NCBI GenBank assembly: GCA_016271365.2
Contig: JADMNL010000028.1
Location: forward strand, 54,268,001-54,332,000
Source: Neoceratodus forsteri
Taxonomy: Eukaryota; Chordata; Ceratodontiformes; Ceratodontidae
Length of the DNA: 64,000 bases
Direction: 5' to 3'
Every line of letters begins with the position of its first letter. Within the stretch, counting starts at the first letter, position 1. The position numbers were made by a program, and so were the translations under genes. Positions 22,279 to 34,794 of the stretch are shown piece by piece. The notes below the pieces were generated by a model. That model had not been told where the DNA came from and searched no databases. It was given only the letters and a program-made list of their open reading frames with translations.

Positions 22279-23800
22279 TAGAGAGAAACATAGAAACAGA
22301 GAAATTGTTGACAGATAAGGACCGCTAGGCCCATCCAGTATGCCCATAAACCTTACACTTGTTTGCATCCTCCGACCCTATCTGGTCAGTGACTTTTCAC
22401 CACTCCATCTCACCTCTAAAGTTTCCTTATGCCTAACCCGTGCATGTTTAAATCCCTCCACTGTGCTCGCTCCCACCACTTTCTGTGGCAGACTATTCTA
22501 TGTGTCCAACACCCTCTCCATGAATAAGAACTTGCTCACATTTACCCTTAAGTTGTCACCTACCAATTTCATATCATGCCCTCGCTCTTATACTCCTTTA
22601 TATTGGAAGATGTCTTCCCCCCTGCACCTTGTTTATGCCCTTAAGGTACTTGAATGTTTCTATCACATCCCCCCCCACTCTCCTCCAGTGAGTACATATT
22701 GAGGTCCTTTAATCTTCCCTCATATGTTTCCTGATGCAAGCCCTGTACCATCTTAATTGCCCATCTCTGGACTGCCTCCGCTCTGTTAATGTCCCAAAGA
22801 AGGAGTAGCCTCCAGAACTATACACAGTACTCTATGTGAGGCCTCACTAGCATTTTATACAATGGTATCACCACCTCCCACCTTCTGCTAATGATACCTC
22901 TGCCTATGTGCGCCAGCATGCCACTGGTCCTACCTGCAGCCTTTGTACTCTGCTTAGACACCTTTAGGTCATCAGAAATTATATCCCTGGGTCCCTTTCT
23001 TCCTTGGTGATCATCAGCAACTCACCCCCCATCCTGTAACTCTCCCCAGGGTTCCTTCATCCCAGGTGCATAATTTTGCACTTCTTTGAATTAAGCTTCA
23101 GATGCCAGACTTCAGGCCACTTTCAAGCTTCCCCAGGTCCTTCATTTTTTCCACCCCTTCTGGAGTATTCACCCTGTTGCAGATCTTGGTGTCATCTGCA
23201 AACAGGAAGACCTTTCCTTCCAACCCTTCTGCAATGTCACTAATGAAGATATTGAACAGGACTGGTCCAAGGACTGATCCTTGAGGTACCCCACTGGTCA
23301 CCCCTTCTCCCTGGATTGGATCCCATTTACCATCACTGTCTGCCTCCTGTCTGTTAGCCAGTTCCTAACCTAGTTTACCACTTTGTGCCCCATGCTCAGA
23401 CTACCCATCCTGTTAACCAGACTCTCATGTGGGACAGTGTCTAAGGCACTAATGAAACTGAGGTAGGCAATGTCCTCTGCCCCCTCCAATTTACTTCCTT
23501 CATCGCCAGTCAAAAAAATCTATCAGATTCTTCCGACATGACCTTCCTGCTGTGAATTCATGTTGCCTTGGATCTTGGGCCCTGCTGGATTCTAGGTGTT
23601 CCACTATTCTTTCCTTAAGCAGTGCCTCCATGATCTTACCACTGGTGACGTGAGACTGACTGGTCTATAGTTCCCTACCTCCTCTCTACTCCCCACACAC
23701 TTTTGTGCAGAGGGACTACCTGCGCCCTCTTCTAGTCCTCTGGGACCACTCCTGTGTTGAGCGACTTGGTGAACATGGCTGTCAAAGGCAGTGCTAGAGG
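22279..23800 (-). mobile_element. CR1 LINE, 5'-truncated, minus strand
   Basis: The 3' end is at 22,279, where the reverse complement of GTTTCTATGTTTC and of GTCCTTATCTG is seen, as in other CR1 copies here. Going up in coordinate, the reading on the minus strand passes through the C-terminal ORF2 region, then RT with TSGVPQGSVLGPVLFNIF and FADDTKICN (the FADD codons at 23,191-23,202), and further RT sequence to about 23,800, where similarity stops. CR1 copies are usually truncated at the 5' side, as here. Confidence 0.9.
23098..23301 (-). pseudogene. CR1 ORF2 reverse-transcriptase fragment
   Basis: An open stretch on the minus strand with the RT B and C motifs: SGVPQGSVLGPVLF, then FLFADDTKICN with both catalytic aspartates kept. 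The rest of the polymerase is split over other frames of the same CR1 copy. It is a fossil; no complete reading frame remains. Confidence 0.85.
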
Positions 23801-24726
23801 CTAGAAGGCAGAGGAATGAGGGTAGGGACAGTAAGAGGGAATAGCGATAAGCAATTAGAAAAAATTGATCATCACACAGTGAAGGAAATGTTTGGAGATG
23901 GGAAAAGCATGATATAACATTGGGAACATATAATTGTATGAACTGGCATTACCTAGTGCATAAGGATAAAATCCCTTTGCAATGAGGGATTCAGTAGCTA
24001 TGCAGAGACTAAGGTGGTGGGCTGGATATGTGCAAGAAGCCCATGTAATATCCATCATCATCCTCCTCCTCCTCCTCTACCTCATCATCAATCATGTTTA
24101 TTGGAAAATCAAGGAACAATGTTACAAACCATTGAGTCAAGGCTCATTTTCAGTGGCGTCCTGCATGAGAACTCAATTAGTTAGGCATGAAAGGTTACAT
24201 AATATAGACAATAACACATAGGTGGTGTGCATCATGAAAATGTATTACACTCCCGAGGTGTGTGATGCTACATAAACCTCGAGAGTGGTGCTCGAGTGGT
24301 TATTCAAGCATCACACACTGAGGTTTGTATTAAATTCAAGTAACACATCACCTCATGCTTTATTTTATATAATTTTTTTGCCATCAGCCCCCCTCCATGG
24401 CAGCTGACTAGTATCTATTGATACTTAATTATGGCATAGTTTCATATTATTGTGCATCTTTCACATAAACATTTCAGCAACTGCTTGCCATTGGGAGAAA
24501 GTTTCTGAAATAAATGGGGGGGTGGCTGAAAGGGTTAATGAATGAGGAAGTGAGCTGCTAGCCTGTGAATTTGAGGGAATGTGAAAGCAGGCATGGGAGA
24601 TTTGCTCTGTAGGAGTCAGTCTATAAACTCCTGGTGCATCCTGTTAAGGACTGCAGCCTAAACAATCACAGAACACCAGTCTCAGTAGCCATGGTGCCTT
24701 TATTACAGGAGGCTGGTCAGGTAGCA
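23801..24726. other. Non-coding spacer with a hairpin, no gene seen
   Basis: No recognisable coding sequence. A CCTCCTCCTCCT run lies at 24,062-24,076. The fold-back repeat at 24,236-24,365 is listed separately. Confidence 0.5.
24236..24365. repeat. Fold-back (MITE-like) hairpin element
   Basis: GAGGTGTGTGATGCT at 24,255-24,269 is answered in inverted form by AGCATCACACACTGAGGT at 24,307-24,324. Outer parts (GGTGTGCATCATG / CATCACCTCATGC) are also partly inverted. It resembles in plan the hairpins at 43,807-43,948 and 47,891-48,000. Confidence 0.6.
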
Positions 24727-26785
24727 TTTTTATGTTTGGTTTCATGCATGTGCAAGAAACATAGTGCCACCATCCGAGTTTTCGGAGGTGTGTCACCCCC
24801 TCTTCCAATTCAGTCAGTGTGTTGGCAGGCACGGCCCTGTAAGCCAATGCAGGCTGAAGCTGTCTCCAGTAAGCTCCAAAATGCAGTGGCATACAGTTGA
24901 AAGAGGGAGCTATGCTTCAGTGAGCAGTGATAAGATATCGCCTGCCATGCGCGCTCCCCTATACACACACACACATACAGAAATGCACGCAGACATACTG
25001 CATGCTGCCCCCCAGGCACACACGAGAAATATGGGGTGCCTATTCCCCTGTCGGCTGTGCTGCGCTCCCCTCCAAAGCCTTCCACATGCCATGCTAGGAG
25101 CCCACCCCAGTGTGGCAACTCATAGAATAGCTGACGGGGGTGCCCAATCCCCCATCTGCTCCACTGTCCTCACCCCCCCAAGTACTGGGTGCCACATTGG
25201 GAGCCCACCCCAGCATGGCAACTGATCATATGGCTGATGGGGGTGCCCAGTCCCCAATCAGCTCCACGGCCACCCCCAGCCATCCTTGTGCCACGCTGAG
25301 AGTCCACCCCAGCGTGGCAAACATCCCGCGTCATCACTGAAAAAAAAACCTGTAAATTAAAAACAGTCCCACGGCGCTTCTCCCTGGCCCCCCTCCCACA
25401 ACCGCACCCACCCACTATGCACCCTGCTCTCACACCCCTCACCCCATACTTACCTCCAGAGCTCGACGCCGACAATCATCGGTGGACCAGGAACACATCT
25501 ACACTCTTCAAAGCCGACTCGAACTGAGGAAATGCTGGTAGGAGTATAATGGGATAGACAGGGGTTTTCAACTTGTTGCATATCTCAGGCATTGTTTTTG
25601 AATTTTGCACCAAATTTTAACATGGGTTTTGGGACCCTCTCCTCATGAATACTTGCACTGTCATGGCGTTACTTTGGCCCGAGGGTGATTTACGCAGCCA
25701 CTGTGTGAAATCACCTTTCCAGACCAGTAACAAAATGACACTGCCAGTGTTCATAAGGTGGGCTCTCAAGAAGCCTATTTTGAAAATTTGTGAAAAATTC
25801 CAAAATGACTGTTTTATGAGCATGTTGCACAGTTCCTACGCACGTCAGAAGTTGGTGAATTTTCAATATTTTCACTCCATATTTTCAACATTTCCATTTT
25901 ACCACACCTTCTTATGAGCAGTACAGATGTCATTTTTCACTTCTCACCCAAAACATGTTTCCGCCATGTAGCGCACAATGGCGCAGTCGGTGTGTGAAAT
26001 CAGTGTATGGCACACGTTAAGAAAGTCACAGTGACACTGGTCATGAGCAGAGGTGTTAAAATGGCTATGTTGAAAATTTGGTGAAAAAATTCCCAAAAAT
26101 GACTGTTTTAGGAGTACACGTTACGCAGTTCCTACGCACGCTGGCAAGTTTGCGAATTTGTAATATTTGCACACCAGATTTTCAACAGTGCCATTTTACT
26201 GCACTTCCTTATGAGCAGTACAGCTACCATTTTTCACATCTCACCCAAATGTGTTTCCGCATATAGTAGCGCAGAATGGTACAGTCGGTCTCTGAAAACA
26301 ATGTTTGGGACAGATTAAGAAAATCACAGTGACACTGGTTATGAGCAGAGGTCTTAAAATGGCTATGTTGAAAATTTGGTGACAAAACTCCATAAAATGA
26401 CTGTTACGAGTGAGCATTGCGCAGTTTCCATGCACCCTCGTAAGTTCATGAATTTGTAATATTTTCAGTCCAGATTTTCACCAGTGGCATTTTTCCACAC
26501 CTTCTTATGAACAGTACAGCTGTCATTTTCCACAACATGGCCGAAATGTGTTTTCACACTTTCAGCACAGAAATGCATGGTCGCTGTGGGAAATCATTGT
26601 TCGGGACAGATAAAGAAAATCACACTGCCACTGTTCATGATCGGAGGTCCCAAAATGCCTGTGTTAACAATCTGCTGTAACAAAATCCCCAAACTAGTTA
26701 CATTACGGGTGTGCGTTGCACAGTTTCTACACACGCTCGTGACTTCAGCAGTTTTTTTAAGATTTTCACAGCAGATTTTCAACAT
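24727..26785 (+). mobile_element. Modular element copy 2 (A-B-C-D-E)
   Basis: A starts at 24,727 with a weakened TATGTTTGG-TTTCATGCATGTGCAAG. B is at 25,020-25,335, C at 25,336-25,590 (exon-like block 25,454-25,523), D at 25,597-25,795, and E at 25,796-26,785 with three to four ~298 bp units (marks at 26,071 and 26,369). The last E unit breaks off inside AACATTGCCATTTT, and the next copy's A module begins there. The end module F/T is missing. Confidence 0.78.
25454..25523 (-). other. Exon-like block in module C (copy 2)
   Basis: 70 bp on the minus strand between TTTCCTCAG and GTAAGTATGGGG. Length and both borders agree with the other copies. Splicing is not shown. Confidence 0.5.
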
Positions 26786-27357
26786 TGCCATTTTTATGTT
26801 GCTTGCACGATGTGCAAGAAACATAGTGCCAACATCGGAGATTTTGGAGGTGTGTCACCTCCTCCATTTCAGTCAGTGAGCTGGCAGGCACAGCCCTGTA
26901 GCCAATGCATTTTGGAGTTGTCTATGACACGCCCAAAATGCAGTGGCATCACAGTTGAAAGGGGAGCTATGCTCAGTGAGCAGCGATAAGAAGTGTAGCC
27001 TCCCACACGCAGGCATGCGCGCCCCGACGTACTGTGTGTAGCCAACGGATGCCCAATCCCTGTGAGGCTGAGCTGCGCCTCTCCTCCCCAGTAGTAGGTG
27101 CCACGCTGGGAGCCCACCCCAGCATGGCAATCAGTCCTTTGGCCGATGGGGGTGCCAAATTCCCCGTCGGCTGAACGCCCCCCCATCCTTGTGCCATGCT
27201 GGGAGCCCACCCCAGTGTGGCAAACGTCCCACGACATCTTTTTTTGTTTTTTAAAACCTGTAAAACAAAAACAGTCATGCGGCGCATCTCCCGACCCTCC
27301 CACAACCGCACCCACCCACTGCGCACCAGCCTCCCCACACCCCCTCACTCCATACTA

Positions 27358-27427
27358 CCTCCGGACTCCGCTCGACGATCTTCGGTGGACCAGGAACACG
27401 TCTGCACTCTTCAAAGCCGACCACGAA
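27358..27427 (-). other. Exon-like block in module C (copy 3)
   Basis: Same block on the minus strand. The acceptor TTTCCTCAG is intact, while the donor side reads GGTAGTATG, a one-base loss from GTAAGTATG. This shows the site is not under strict constraint in every copy. Confidence 0.45.
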
Positions 27428-27502
27428 CTGAGGAAATGCGGTAAGCTGTATAATGGGCTAGATAGGGGTTTCAACTGTTGCATATCTCAGACATTTTGGA
27501 TT

Positions 27503-27712
27503 TTGCACCAAATTTTCAACATGGGGTTTTAGGACCCCTTCTCATGAATGATGTCACTGTCATGGCATTATTCAGGCCCGAAGGTTGATTTCGCGCCGTG
27601 AATGTGCATTGACTGTGAAATCACCCTTTGGGCCTGAATACCACCATGACAGTGACATCATTCATGAGAAGGGGTCCCAAAAACCCCATGTTGAAAATTT
27701 GGTGCCAAAATT
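27503..27712. repeat. Module D, best-preserved palindrome
   Basis: Left arm CACCAAATTTTCAACATGGG ... GTCATGGCATTATTCAGG and right arm CCTGAATACCACCATGAC ... CCCATGTTGAAAATTTGGTG are near-perfect reverse complements of about 85-90 bp. The centre is at about 27,597. Related D modules at 25,597, 30,078, 34,507 and 51,155 have one arm more diverged. Confidence 0.88.
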
Positions 27713-28311
27713 CCAAAAAATGACTGTTTTACAAGCGTGCATTGCGCAGTTCCTACGCAGGCTCATAAGTTCGCAAAATTTCAATATTTTCACTCCAGAC
27801 TTTCAACATTGTCATTTTACCACATCTTCTTATGAGTAGTGCAGCTGTCATTTTTCACATCTCACCCAAAACGTGTTTCCACCCATGTAGCGCACAATGG
27901 TGCAGTTGGTGTGCGAAATCAATGTACGGGATAAATTAAGAAAATCACAGTGACAGTGTTCATGAGCAAAGGTCTTAAAATGACTATGTTGAAAATTTGG
28001 TGAAAAAATTCCAAAAAATGACTGTTTTACGAGTGTGCGTTGTACAGTTCCTACGCACGCTCGTAAGTTCGCGAATTTTCAATATTTTCACTCCAGATTT
28101 TCAAGATTGACATTTTACCACACCTTCTTATGAGTAGTACAGCTGTCATTTTTCACATCTCACCCAAAACATGTTTCCGCCCATGTAGTGCACAATGGCG
28201 CAGTCGGTGTGTGAAATCAATGTACGGGACAAATTAAGAAAATCACACTGACACTGTTCATAAGCAGAGGTCTTAAAATGGCTATGTTGAAAATTTGGTG
28301 AAAAAATTCCC

Positions 28312-29079
28312 TTCACATGTTCTGCAATATTACTAATGAAAACATTGAACAGAACTGGCCCCAGGACCGATCCTGCAGCACCCCACTGGTCACCCCTCTC
28401 CTAGACTGCATACCATTTACTACCACTCTCTGCCTCCTGTCTGTTAGCCAGTTTCTAACCCAGTTTACACCCTTTCCCCATGTCCAGCCTACCCAGCTAG
28501 TTTATCAGCCTCCTATATGGGATGGCGTCAAAGGCTTTTGAAATCAAGGTAAGTGTTGTCCACTGCCCCACCCTGATTCACTTCCTTTGTCACCCAGTCA
28601 AATAAATCAACCAGATTTATCTGACATGATGTCCCCACTGTGAATCCATGTTGTCTATGGTCCTGGGTTCCGATGGCATCTAGATGCCCCACTATCCTTT
28701 CTTTAAGCAATGTCTCCATGATCTTCCCCACTACTGAGGTGAGGCTGAATGGCCTATTGTTCCCTGCCTCCTCCCTGCTGCCGGACTTGTGTAGAGGGAC
28801 CACATGTGCCCTCCTCCAATTCACTCATGTTGAATGACTCAGTGAACATGGCTGCCAGAGGTACTGCTATCTCCCTTAGCAGTTCTGTTATATCCTTGGG
28901 CATATGCCATCTGGTTCCATCGCTTTGTCTACCTTCAATTTAGTGAGCTCCTGCAGGACTCTTTTGTCCACCTCTTCACCCGGCAACTGCTGTACTGCTG
29001 TGGCCCTTGCCCCTCCCACTCTTCTGTGAATACTGAGCGGAAAGACACAGTGGATGTCTTGGGAGGAAGGCATGAAACT
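28312..29079 (-). mobile_element. CR1 LINE fragment lacking its 3' end
   Basis: On the minus strand it carries PLHKSGSREEAGNNRPFSLT, the motif A remnant TYLDFKSL (about 28,533-28,555), and the start of the GPVLFN motif region. The piece stops just before the FADD site and has no 3' UTR or ATTCTATG end. About 100 bp of module E is absent at the junction compared with the copy at 52,219-52,330. A normal CR1 insertion keeps the 3' end, so a later deletion or a repair-type insertion is more likely. Confidence 0.85.
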
Positions 29080-29829
29080 GTCACTTCCAAATACCTAAAC
29101 AGCACATACAAGCAAGCAACATTCAGCATTGACAAATACTTGTTTACACTTCCCATAAACAGTACTGCTGTCATTTTTCACATCCTGTTCGGAATGTGTT
29201 TTTGCACCTGTGGTGCTAAATGCCATAGTCGCTGTGCAAAAGCAGTTTTCGGCTAACAAACTGATATTGCCACTGTTCATGTGGTGGGGGTCACAAAAAA
29301 AACATGTTGAAAATTTGGAGTGAAAATACCAACGAATGCCTAGGCGTTTGGGTTTCGACCATAACCCTCACCCTGTAGAGAATGACAGGCATCAGGGTGT
29401 GACTTGGGATTCTTGCCTGTCATGCTCATACCATTCCACACCCACCCACACCCTGCAGCCAGTGAGAGGCATCAAGGTGTGCCTCGGACTCTTCGGCCCA
29501 AACTTCACCCCCTTCTCCTATATTGCACCCATCTCACCATATTTCCTGATGGAATGGGGTGTACATAAGGGCCAAAGACCCCAAGGCACAGCGTGACACT
29601 TGTCAGTATCTGCAGGGTAGGATGTGGTGAAATGGCGTGGTCGTCATGCCTGATGACCCAAAGGCACACCCAATGCCTGTCACTCTCTGCAGGGGTGTGG
29701 TGGTGGGGTTGGCTTCAGTTCAATACTTCGCTGCCATTCCTATTATGCAGTTCTGTAACTTCTACACTACCAATGCCAATGCCAGCAAGCAAACATTCAG
29801 CATTGACAAATGCTTGTTTTTACCTGTAA

Positions 29830-30584
29830 AATAAAGAAAACAGTCCACTGTCATCTTCCCAGTCCCCTCCTCATCCCACCCTCCACTGAGCACCACCTGT
29901 CCACACCCCCTCACCCCATACTTACCTCCAGAGGTCAGGAGCAGCAATCTTCTGCAGAATGGGACACGTCTGCACTCTTCAAAGGCAATCGGCAAACTGA
30001 AGATCTCAAGGTAAGCCGTATAATGGGGATTCAATGGGGGGGTTCAACTTAGGTTGATATCTCAGTCATTTTTAGGAATTCTAGCCCCAAATTTTCAACA
30101 TGGGGTTCTTGGGACCTCACCTCTTAAACACTCACATTGACATTTTGTTTCTTGGTCCTGAAAGGTGATTTTGTGGTCGCTGTGTGGAATCATGTTTCGG
30201 GACCACTTAATGAAATGACAGTGCCATAGTTCATGAGGGGAGGTCTCAAAAAGCCCATGTTGCAAATTTGGTGAAAAAAGTCCAAAAATGACTGCGTTAT
30301 GAGCGTGCATTGCGCAGTTTCTACGCACGCTCATAACTTCACCAATATTTAATATTTTCACTCCTGATTTTCAACATTGCCATTTTTCACATCTTCTTAT
30401 GAACAGTACAGCTGTCATTTTTCACATCCTGCCCAAAACATGTTTTCACACCTGTGGCGCGGAATGGCACGGTCGCTGTGGGAAATCAACTTTCGAGACA
30501 GATTAACAAAATTACAGTGCCACTGTTCATGATGAAATATCCAAAAATGCCCATGTTGAAAATCTGGTGAAAACACTTAATGCA
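29830..30584 (+). mobile_element. Modular element copy 4, partial (C-D-E)
   Basis: It starts directly after the T end of copy 3, at the CTGTAAAATAAAGAAAA phrase of module C. The exon-like block is at about 29,926-29,996, D at 30,078-30,285, and E to 30,584. A and B are absent. The end T of the next element follows. Confidence 0.7.
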
Positions 30585-30634
30585 AGCATTTGTCAATACT
30601 GAATGTTGATTGCGCTGATCTGTTGAGCTCGCTC

Positions 30635-33600
30635 AGTGGCTCCTGCTCACTTGTTCTGTTTGTCCTGGTGCTGCAGGCTGCACCTTTGTATGGGGCTCCT
30701 GGCTGCATTGGCACAATTTTTCTGCCCACAAAGAAATCTGTAGCCATCCTGACAGTGCTGTGTTGAGGTGGGTCACTCGCCCTCTCTGTCGCTCATTCTG
30801 TTTCTGCTGGCGCTGCAGGCTGCCCTTTTGTACTGGGCTCCCACCTCTGTTGGCGGCTTTTTCTGCCCACAAAGAAATGTGCAACAGTCCTGACACAGGT
30901 CTGCTGAGCTACCTCACTCTCCCTCTCTCAATCGTTCTGTTTCTGCTGGCACTGCAGCCTGGCCTTTTGTACAGGGCTCCTGCCTGCATTGCCGCCTTTT
31001 TCTGTCCACAAAGCAATCCTCAGCAGTCATGGTTGAGGTCTGTTGAACTCACTCACTCCCCTGTCTCACTCACTCATTGTGTTTGTCACGTGCTGCTGGC
31101 TGCCTTTTTGTACTGGACATCTGCCTGCATTGCCACCTTTTTCTGGCCACAAAGAAATCTGCAGCAGTCCCAACACAGCTCCGTTGAGGTCGCTCCCTCC
31201 GCCTGTGTCCTCTCTCATTCTGTTTCTCCTGGTGTTGCAGGCTGCTGTTTTGTACTGGGCTTCTGCCTGCATTGGCAGGTTTTGCTGCCCACAAAGAAAT
31301 CTGCAGCTGTCCTGACACAGCTCTGTTGGAGGTAGGTCACTCCCTTTGTCACTTGCTCATTCTGTTTCTGCTGGCGCTGCAGTTTGCCCTTTTGTACTGG
31401 GCTCCTGCCTCTGTTGGTGGCTTTTTCTGCCCACAAAGAAATCTGCAGCAGTCCTGACACAGGTCCATTGAGGTAGCTCACCCCCCCCCTTTCACTCGCT
31501 CATTCCGTTTCTGCCAGCGGAGCAGGCTGGCCTTTTGTTCTGGGCTCCTGCCTGCGTTGCCGCCTTTTTCTGCTCACAAAGAAATCCACAGCAGTCATGA
31601 TAGAGCTCCGTTGAGCTTGCATACTGCCTTCTCTCACTCGCTCAATATGTTTCTCTCGGCGCTGCAGGCTGCCCTTTTGTACTGGGCTTCTGCCTGCGTT
31701 GGCACCTTTTTCTGCCCGCAAAGAAATCTGCAGGTGTCCCGACACAGCTCTGTTGAGGTCGCTCACTCCATCTGACTCACTAGCTCATTCTGTTTCTCCT
31801 GGCAATGCAGGCTACCATTTTGTAGTGGTCTCCTGTCTGTGTTGGCACCTTTTTCTTCGCGCTGCAGGCCGCCTTTTCTACTGGGCTCCTGCCTGCATTG
31901 CCACCTTCTTCTGGGCACAAAATCTGCAGCAGTCATGAGAGAGCTCCACTGAGCTTGCTCACTCACTCCCCCTCTCACTTGTTCGTTCTGTTTCTCCCAC
32001 CGCTGCAAGCTGCCGTTTTGTACTAGGCCCCTGTATGCATTGCTGTCTTTTTCTGCTCACAAAGAAATCCACAGCAGTCCCAACAGAGCTCCATTGATCT
32101 CACTCACTCCCCCTCCCTCGCTCACTTGTTCTGTGTATCCCACTGCTGCAGGCTTCCCTTTTGAACTGGGTTCCTGCCTGCATTGTCGGCTTTGTCTGCC
32201 CACAAAGAGATGTGCAGCAGTCCTGACACAGCTGCACTGAGGTCGCTCACTCAACTTCTGTCACTCGCTCATTCCGTTTCTCTGGAGGCTGCAGGCTGGC
32301 CTTTTGTACTGGGCTCCTGCCTGCATTGGTGCCTTTTTCTGCCCACAAAGAAATCCTCAGCAGTCTCAACAGAGCTCCATTGAGCTTGCTCACTCCCCCT
32401 CTGTCACTCGCTCATTCTGTTTCTCCCGGCACTGCAGGCTGCCCTTTTGTACTGGCCTGCTGGCTGCATAGGCACCTTTTCCTGCCCACAAAAATATCCA
32501 CAGCTGCCCCAACAGAGCTCTGTTGAGGTCGCTCACTCTCACTGTCTCACTCGCTCATTCTGTTTCTCGTGGTGCTGCAGGCTGCCCTTTTGTACTGGGC
32601 TTCTGCCTCTGTTGGCATTTTTTTCTGCCCACAAAGGAATCTGCAGCAATTTCAACAGAGCGTCATTGGCCTCACTCATTCACTCCCCCGTCTCACTTGC
32701 TCATTCTGTTTCTGCCCGTGGTGCAAGCTGCCCTTTTGTACTGGGCTCCTGCCTGCGTAGCCGCCCTTTTCTGCCCACAAAGAAATCTGCAGCAGTCATG
32801 ATAAAGCTCCATTGAGCTCGTTCAGTCGCTCCCCCTCTCTCACTTGTTCATTCTGTTTCTTCCGCCACTGCAGATTGCTCTTTTGTACTGGCCCCTACAT
32901 GCATTGCTGCCTTTTTCTGCCCACTAAGAAATCAGCAGCAGTCCCAACTGAGCTCCGTTGACCTCACTCACTCCCCCTCCCTCCCTCACTCGCTCATTCT
33001 GTGTCTCCCACTGCTGCAGGCTGCCCTTTTGTACAGGGTTCCTGCCTGCACTGGCGGCTTTTTCAGCCCACAAATACATCTGCAGCAGTCCTGAGAGAGC
33101 TCCTTTGAGCTCGCTCACTCCCTCCTCTCAGTTGCTCATTTTGTTTCTGCCGGCGCTGCAGGCTGGCCTTTTGTACTGGGCTCCTGCCTGCATTGCCGCC
33201 TTTTCCTGGCCACAAAGAAATCCGCAGCAGTCATGATACATCTCCATTGAGCTCGCTCACTCCCCCGCTCTCACTTGCTCATTCTGTTTGTCCCAGTGCT
33301 ACTGGCTGCCCTTTTGTACTGGGCTCCTGCCTGCATTGCCACCTTTTCCTGCCCACAAAGAAATCCGCAGCTGTCCCGACAGAGCTCTGTTGAGTTCGCT
33401 CACTCACTCCTCCTGTCTCACTCGCTCATTATGTTTCTCCTGGCACTGCAGGCTGCCCTTTTGTACTGAGCTTCTGCCTCTGTTGGCATTTTTGTCTGCC
33501 CACAAAGAAACCTGCAGCAGTCCCGACACAGCTACGTTGGCCTCACTCACTCCCCCTGTCTCACTTTCTCATTCCGTTTCTGCCGGTGCTGAAGGCTGCC

Positions 33601-33985
33601 CTTCTGTACTAGACTCCTGCCAGCTGACCACCTCATCTGCCCTCACAAAAAAACCACAGCAGTGACGATAGAGTTCTGTTGAGCTCGCTCAGTCCCCCCA
33701 CTTGCTCGCTCTGTTTGTCCCACTGCTGCAGGCTGCCCTTTGTGCTCAGGCCCTGCACACACTGCTGCCTTTCCTGCTCACAAACAAATCCGCAGCAGTC
33801 CCAACAGAGCTCTGTTGAGCTCCTCCTCCCCTCCCTCACTCGCATGTTCTGTGTTTCTCGGCGCTTCAGGCTTCCCTTTTGTACTGGGCTCCTGCCTGCA
33901 TTGTCACCTTTTCCTGCCCACAAATAAATCCGCAGCAGTCCCGACAGAGCTCGGTTGAGCTCAGTCACTCCCCTCTCTCTCATTC
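30635..33985 (+). repeat. Tandem array G, ~24 copies of a ~142 bp unit
   Basis: Marker phrases (CCCACAAAGAAATC) fall at 30,728, 30,869, 31,008, 31,149, 31,291, 31,433, 31,576 and 31,718, giving a 139-143 bp period. Each unit contains CTCACTCGCTCATTCTGTTTC, then GCTGCAGGCTGCCCTTTTGT, then CTGGGCTCCTGCCTGCATTG, then the marker and GACAGAGCTC. One unit near 31,860 is shortened. A reverse-oriented array of about ten copies lies at 45,480-46,920. Long open frames occur but change frame with the unit, so no coding role is assigned. Confidence 0.93.
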
Positions 33986-34506
33986 ACTTCATCCTAATCT
34001 GTCCCAAACACTGATTTCCGACAGCGATTGCAGTATTGTTCGCCGGAAGTGCGAAAACACATTTCGGCCTGGATATGAAAAATGACAGCTGCACTGTTCA
34101 TAAGGTGTGTAAAATGGCAATATTGAAATCTGGAGGAAAATATTGCAAGATTGCGGAAGGTGAAACATGCATGGAAACTGTGCAATGCTGCGCTTCAGTA
34201 AGCACACTCATTTTATGGAGTATCATCACCAACTTTTCAACATAGTATTTTAGGACCTCTGTTCATGAACAGTGTCACTGTCATTTTCGTAATCTGTCCC
34301 AAACATTGATTTCCCACATCGATCGCGCTATTCTGCGCCAGAAGTGCGAAAACATATTTCAGCCAGGCGTGAAATGACAGCTGTAGTGTTCACAAGGAAG
34401 TGTGAAAAAATTTCAACGCTGAAAATGTGGGGTGAAAATATTGCAAACTCGCCGGATTACAAGCGTGCGAAAGTAACCGCGCAACCCAAGCTCACAGAAA
34501 CAGTCA

Positions 34507-34718
34507 TTTTTTGATTTTGTCCACCAAATTTGCAACTATAGGCTTTTTGAGAGCCCACCTCATGAACACTGGTACTGTCATTTCATTAATCAGTTTTAAA
34601 AGGTGATTCGTGCAGTGACTGTGAAATCACCTTCGAGGACGACTAACGCCATGACAGTCATAGAATTCATGAGGAGGGCTCCCAAAACCCCATGTTGAAA
34701 ATTTCATGCCACAATTCC
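34507..34718. repeat. Module D palindrome (copy 5)
   Basis: CCACCAAATTTGCAACTATAG at the left is answered by CCCATGTTGAAAATTTCATG at the right, with centre near 34,620 (GGTGATTCGTGCAGTGACTGTGAAATCACC). The arms are more diverged than in copy 3. Confidence 0.75.
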
Positions 34719-34794
34719 AAAAATGCCTGAGATATGTGTCAAAGTTGAGAAAACCCTATTTATTTCATTATACAGCTTACCGACATTTCCTCAG

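Larger units (their letters stand above)
26786..29829 (+). mobile_element. Modular element copy 3 (A-B-C-D-E-F/T), interrupted by CR1
   Basis: A starts at about 26,790 (ATGTTGCTTGCACGATGTGCAAG). B is at 27,045-27,235, C at 27,236-27,500, the perfect-looking palindrome D at 27,503-27,712, and E at 27,713-28,311. Then a CR1 piece replaces part of E. F/T follows at 29,080-29,829, with GCAAGCAAACATTCAGCATTGACAAATGCTTGTT at its end (shown in pieces elsewhere). The copy abuts copy 2 in tandem. Confidence 0.78.

Noticed and set aside
30760..31335. A 191-residue open frame, and the 256-residue frame at 45,934-46,704
   Set aside because: Both lie in the ~142 bp arrays. The unit length is not a multiple of three, so the frames run through shifted readings of the same DNA. 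No protein family is recognised.
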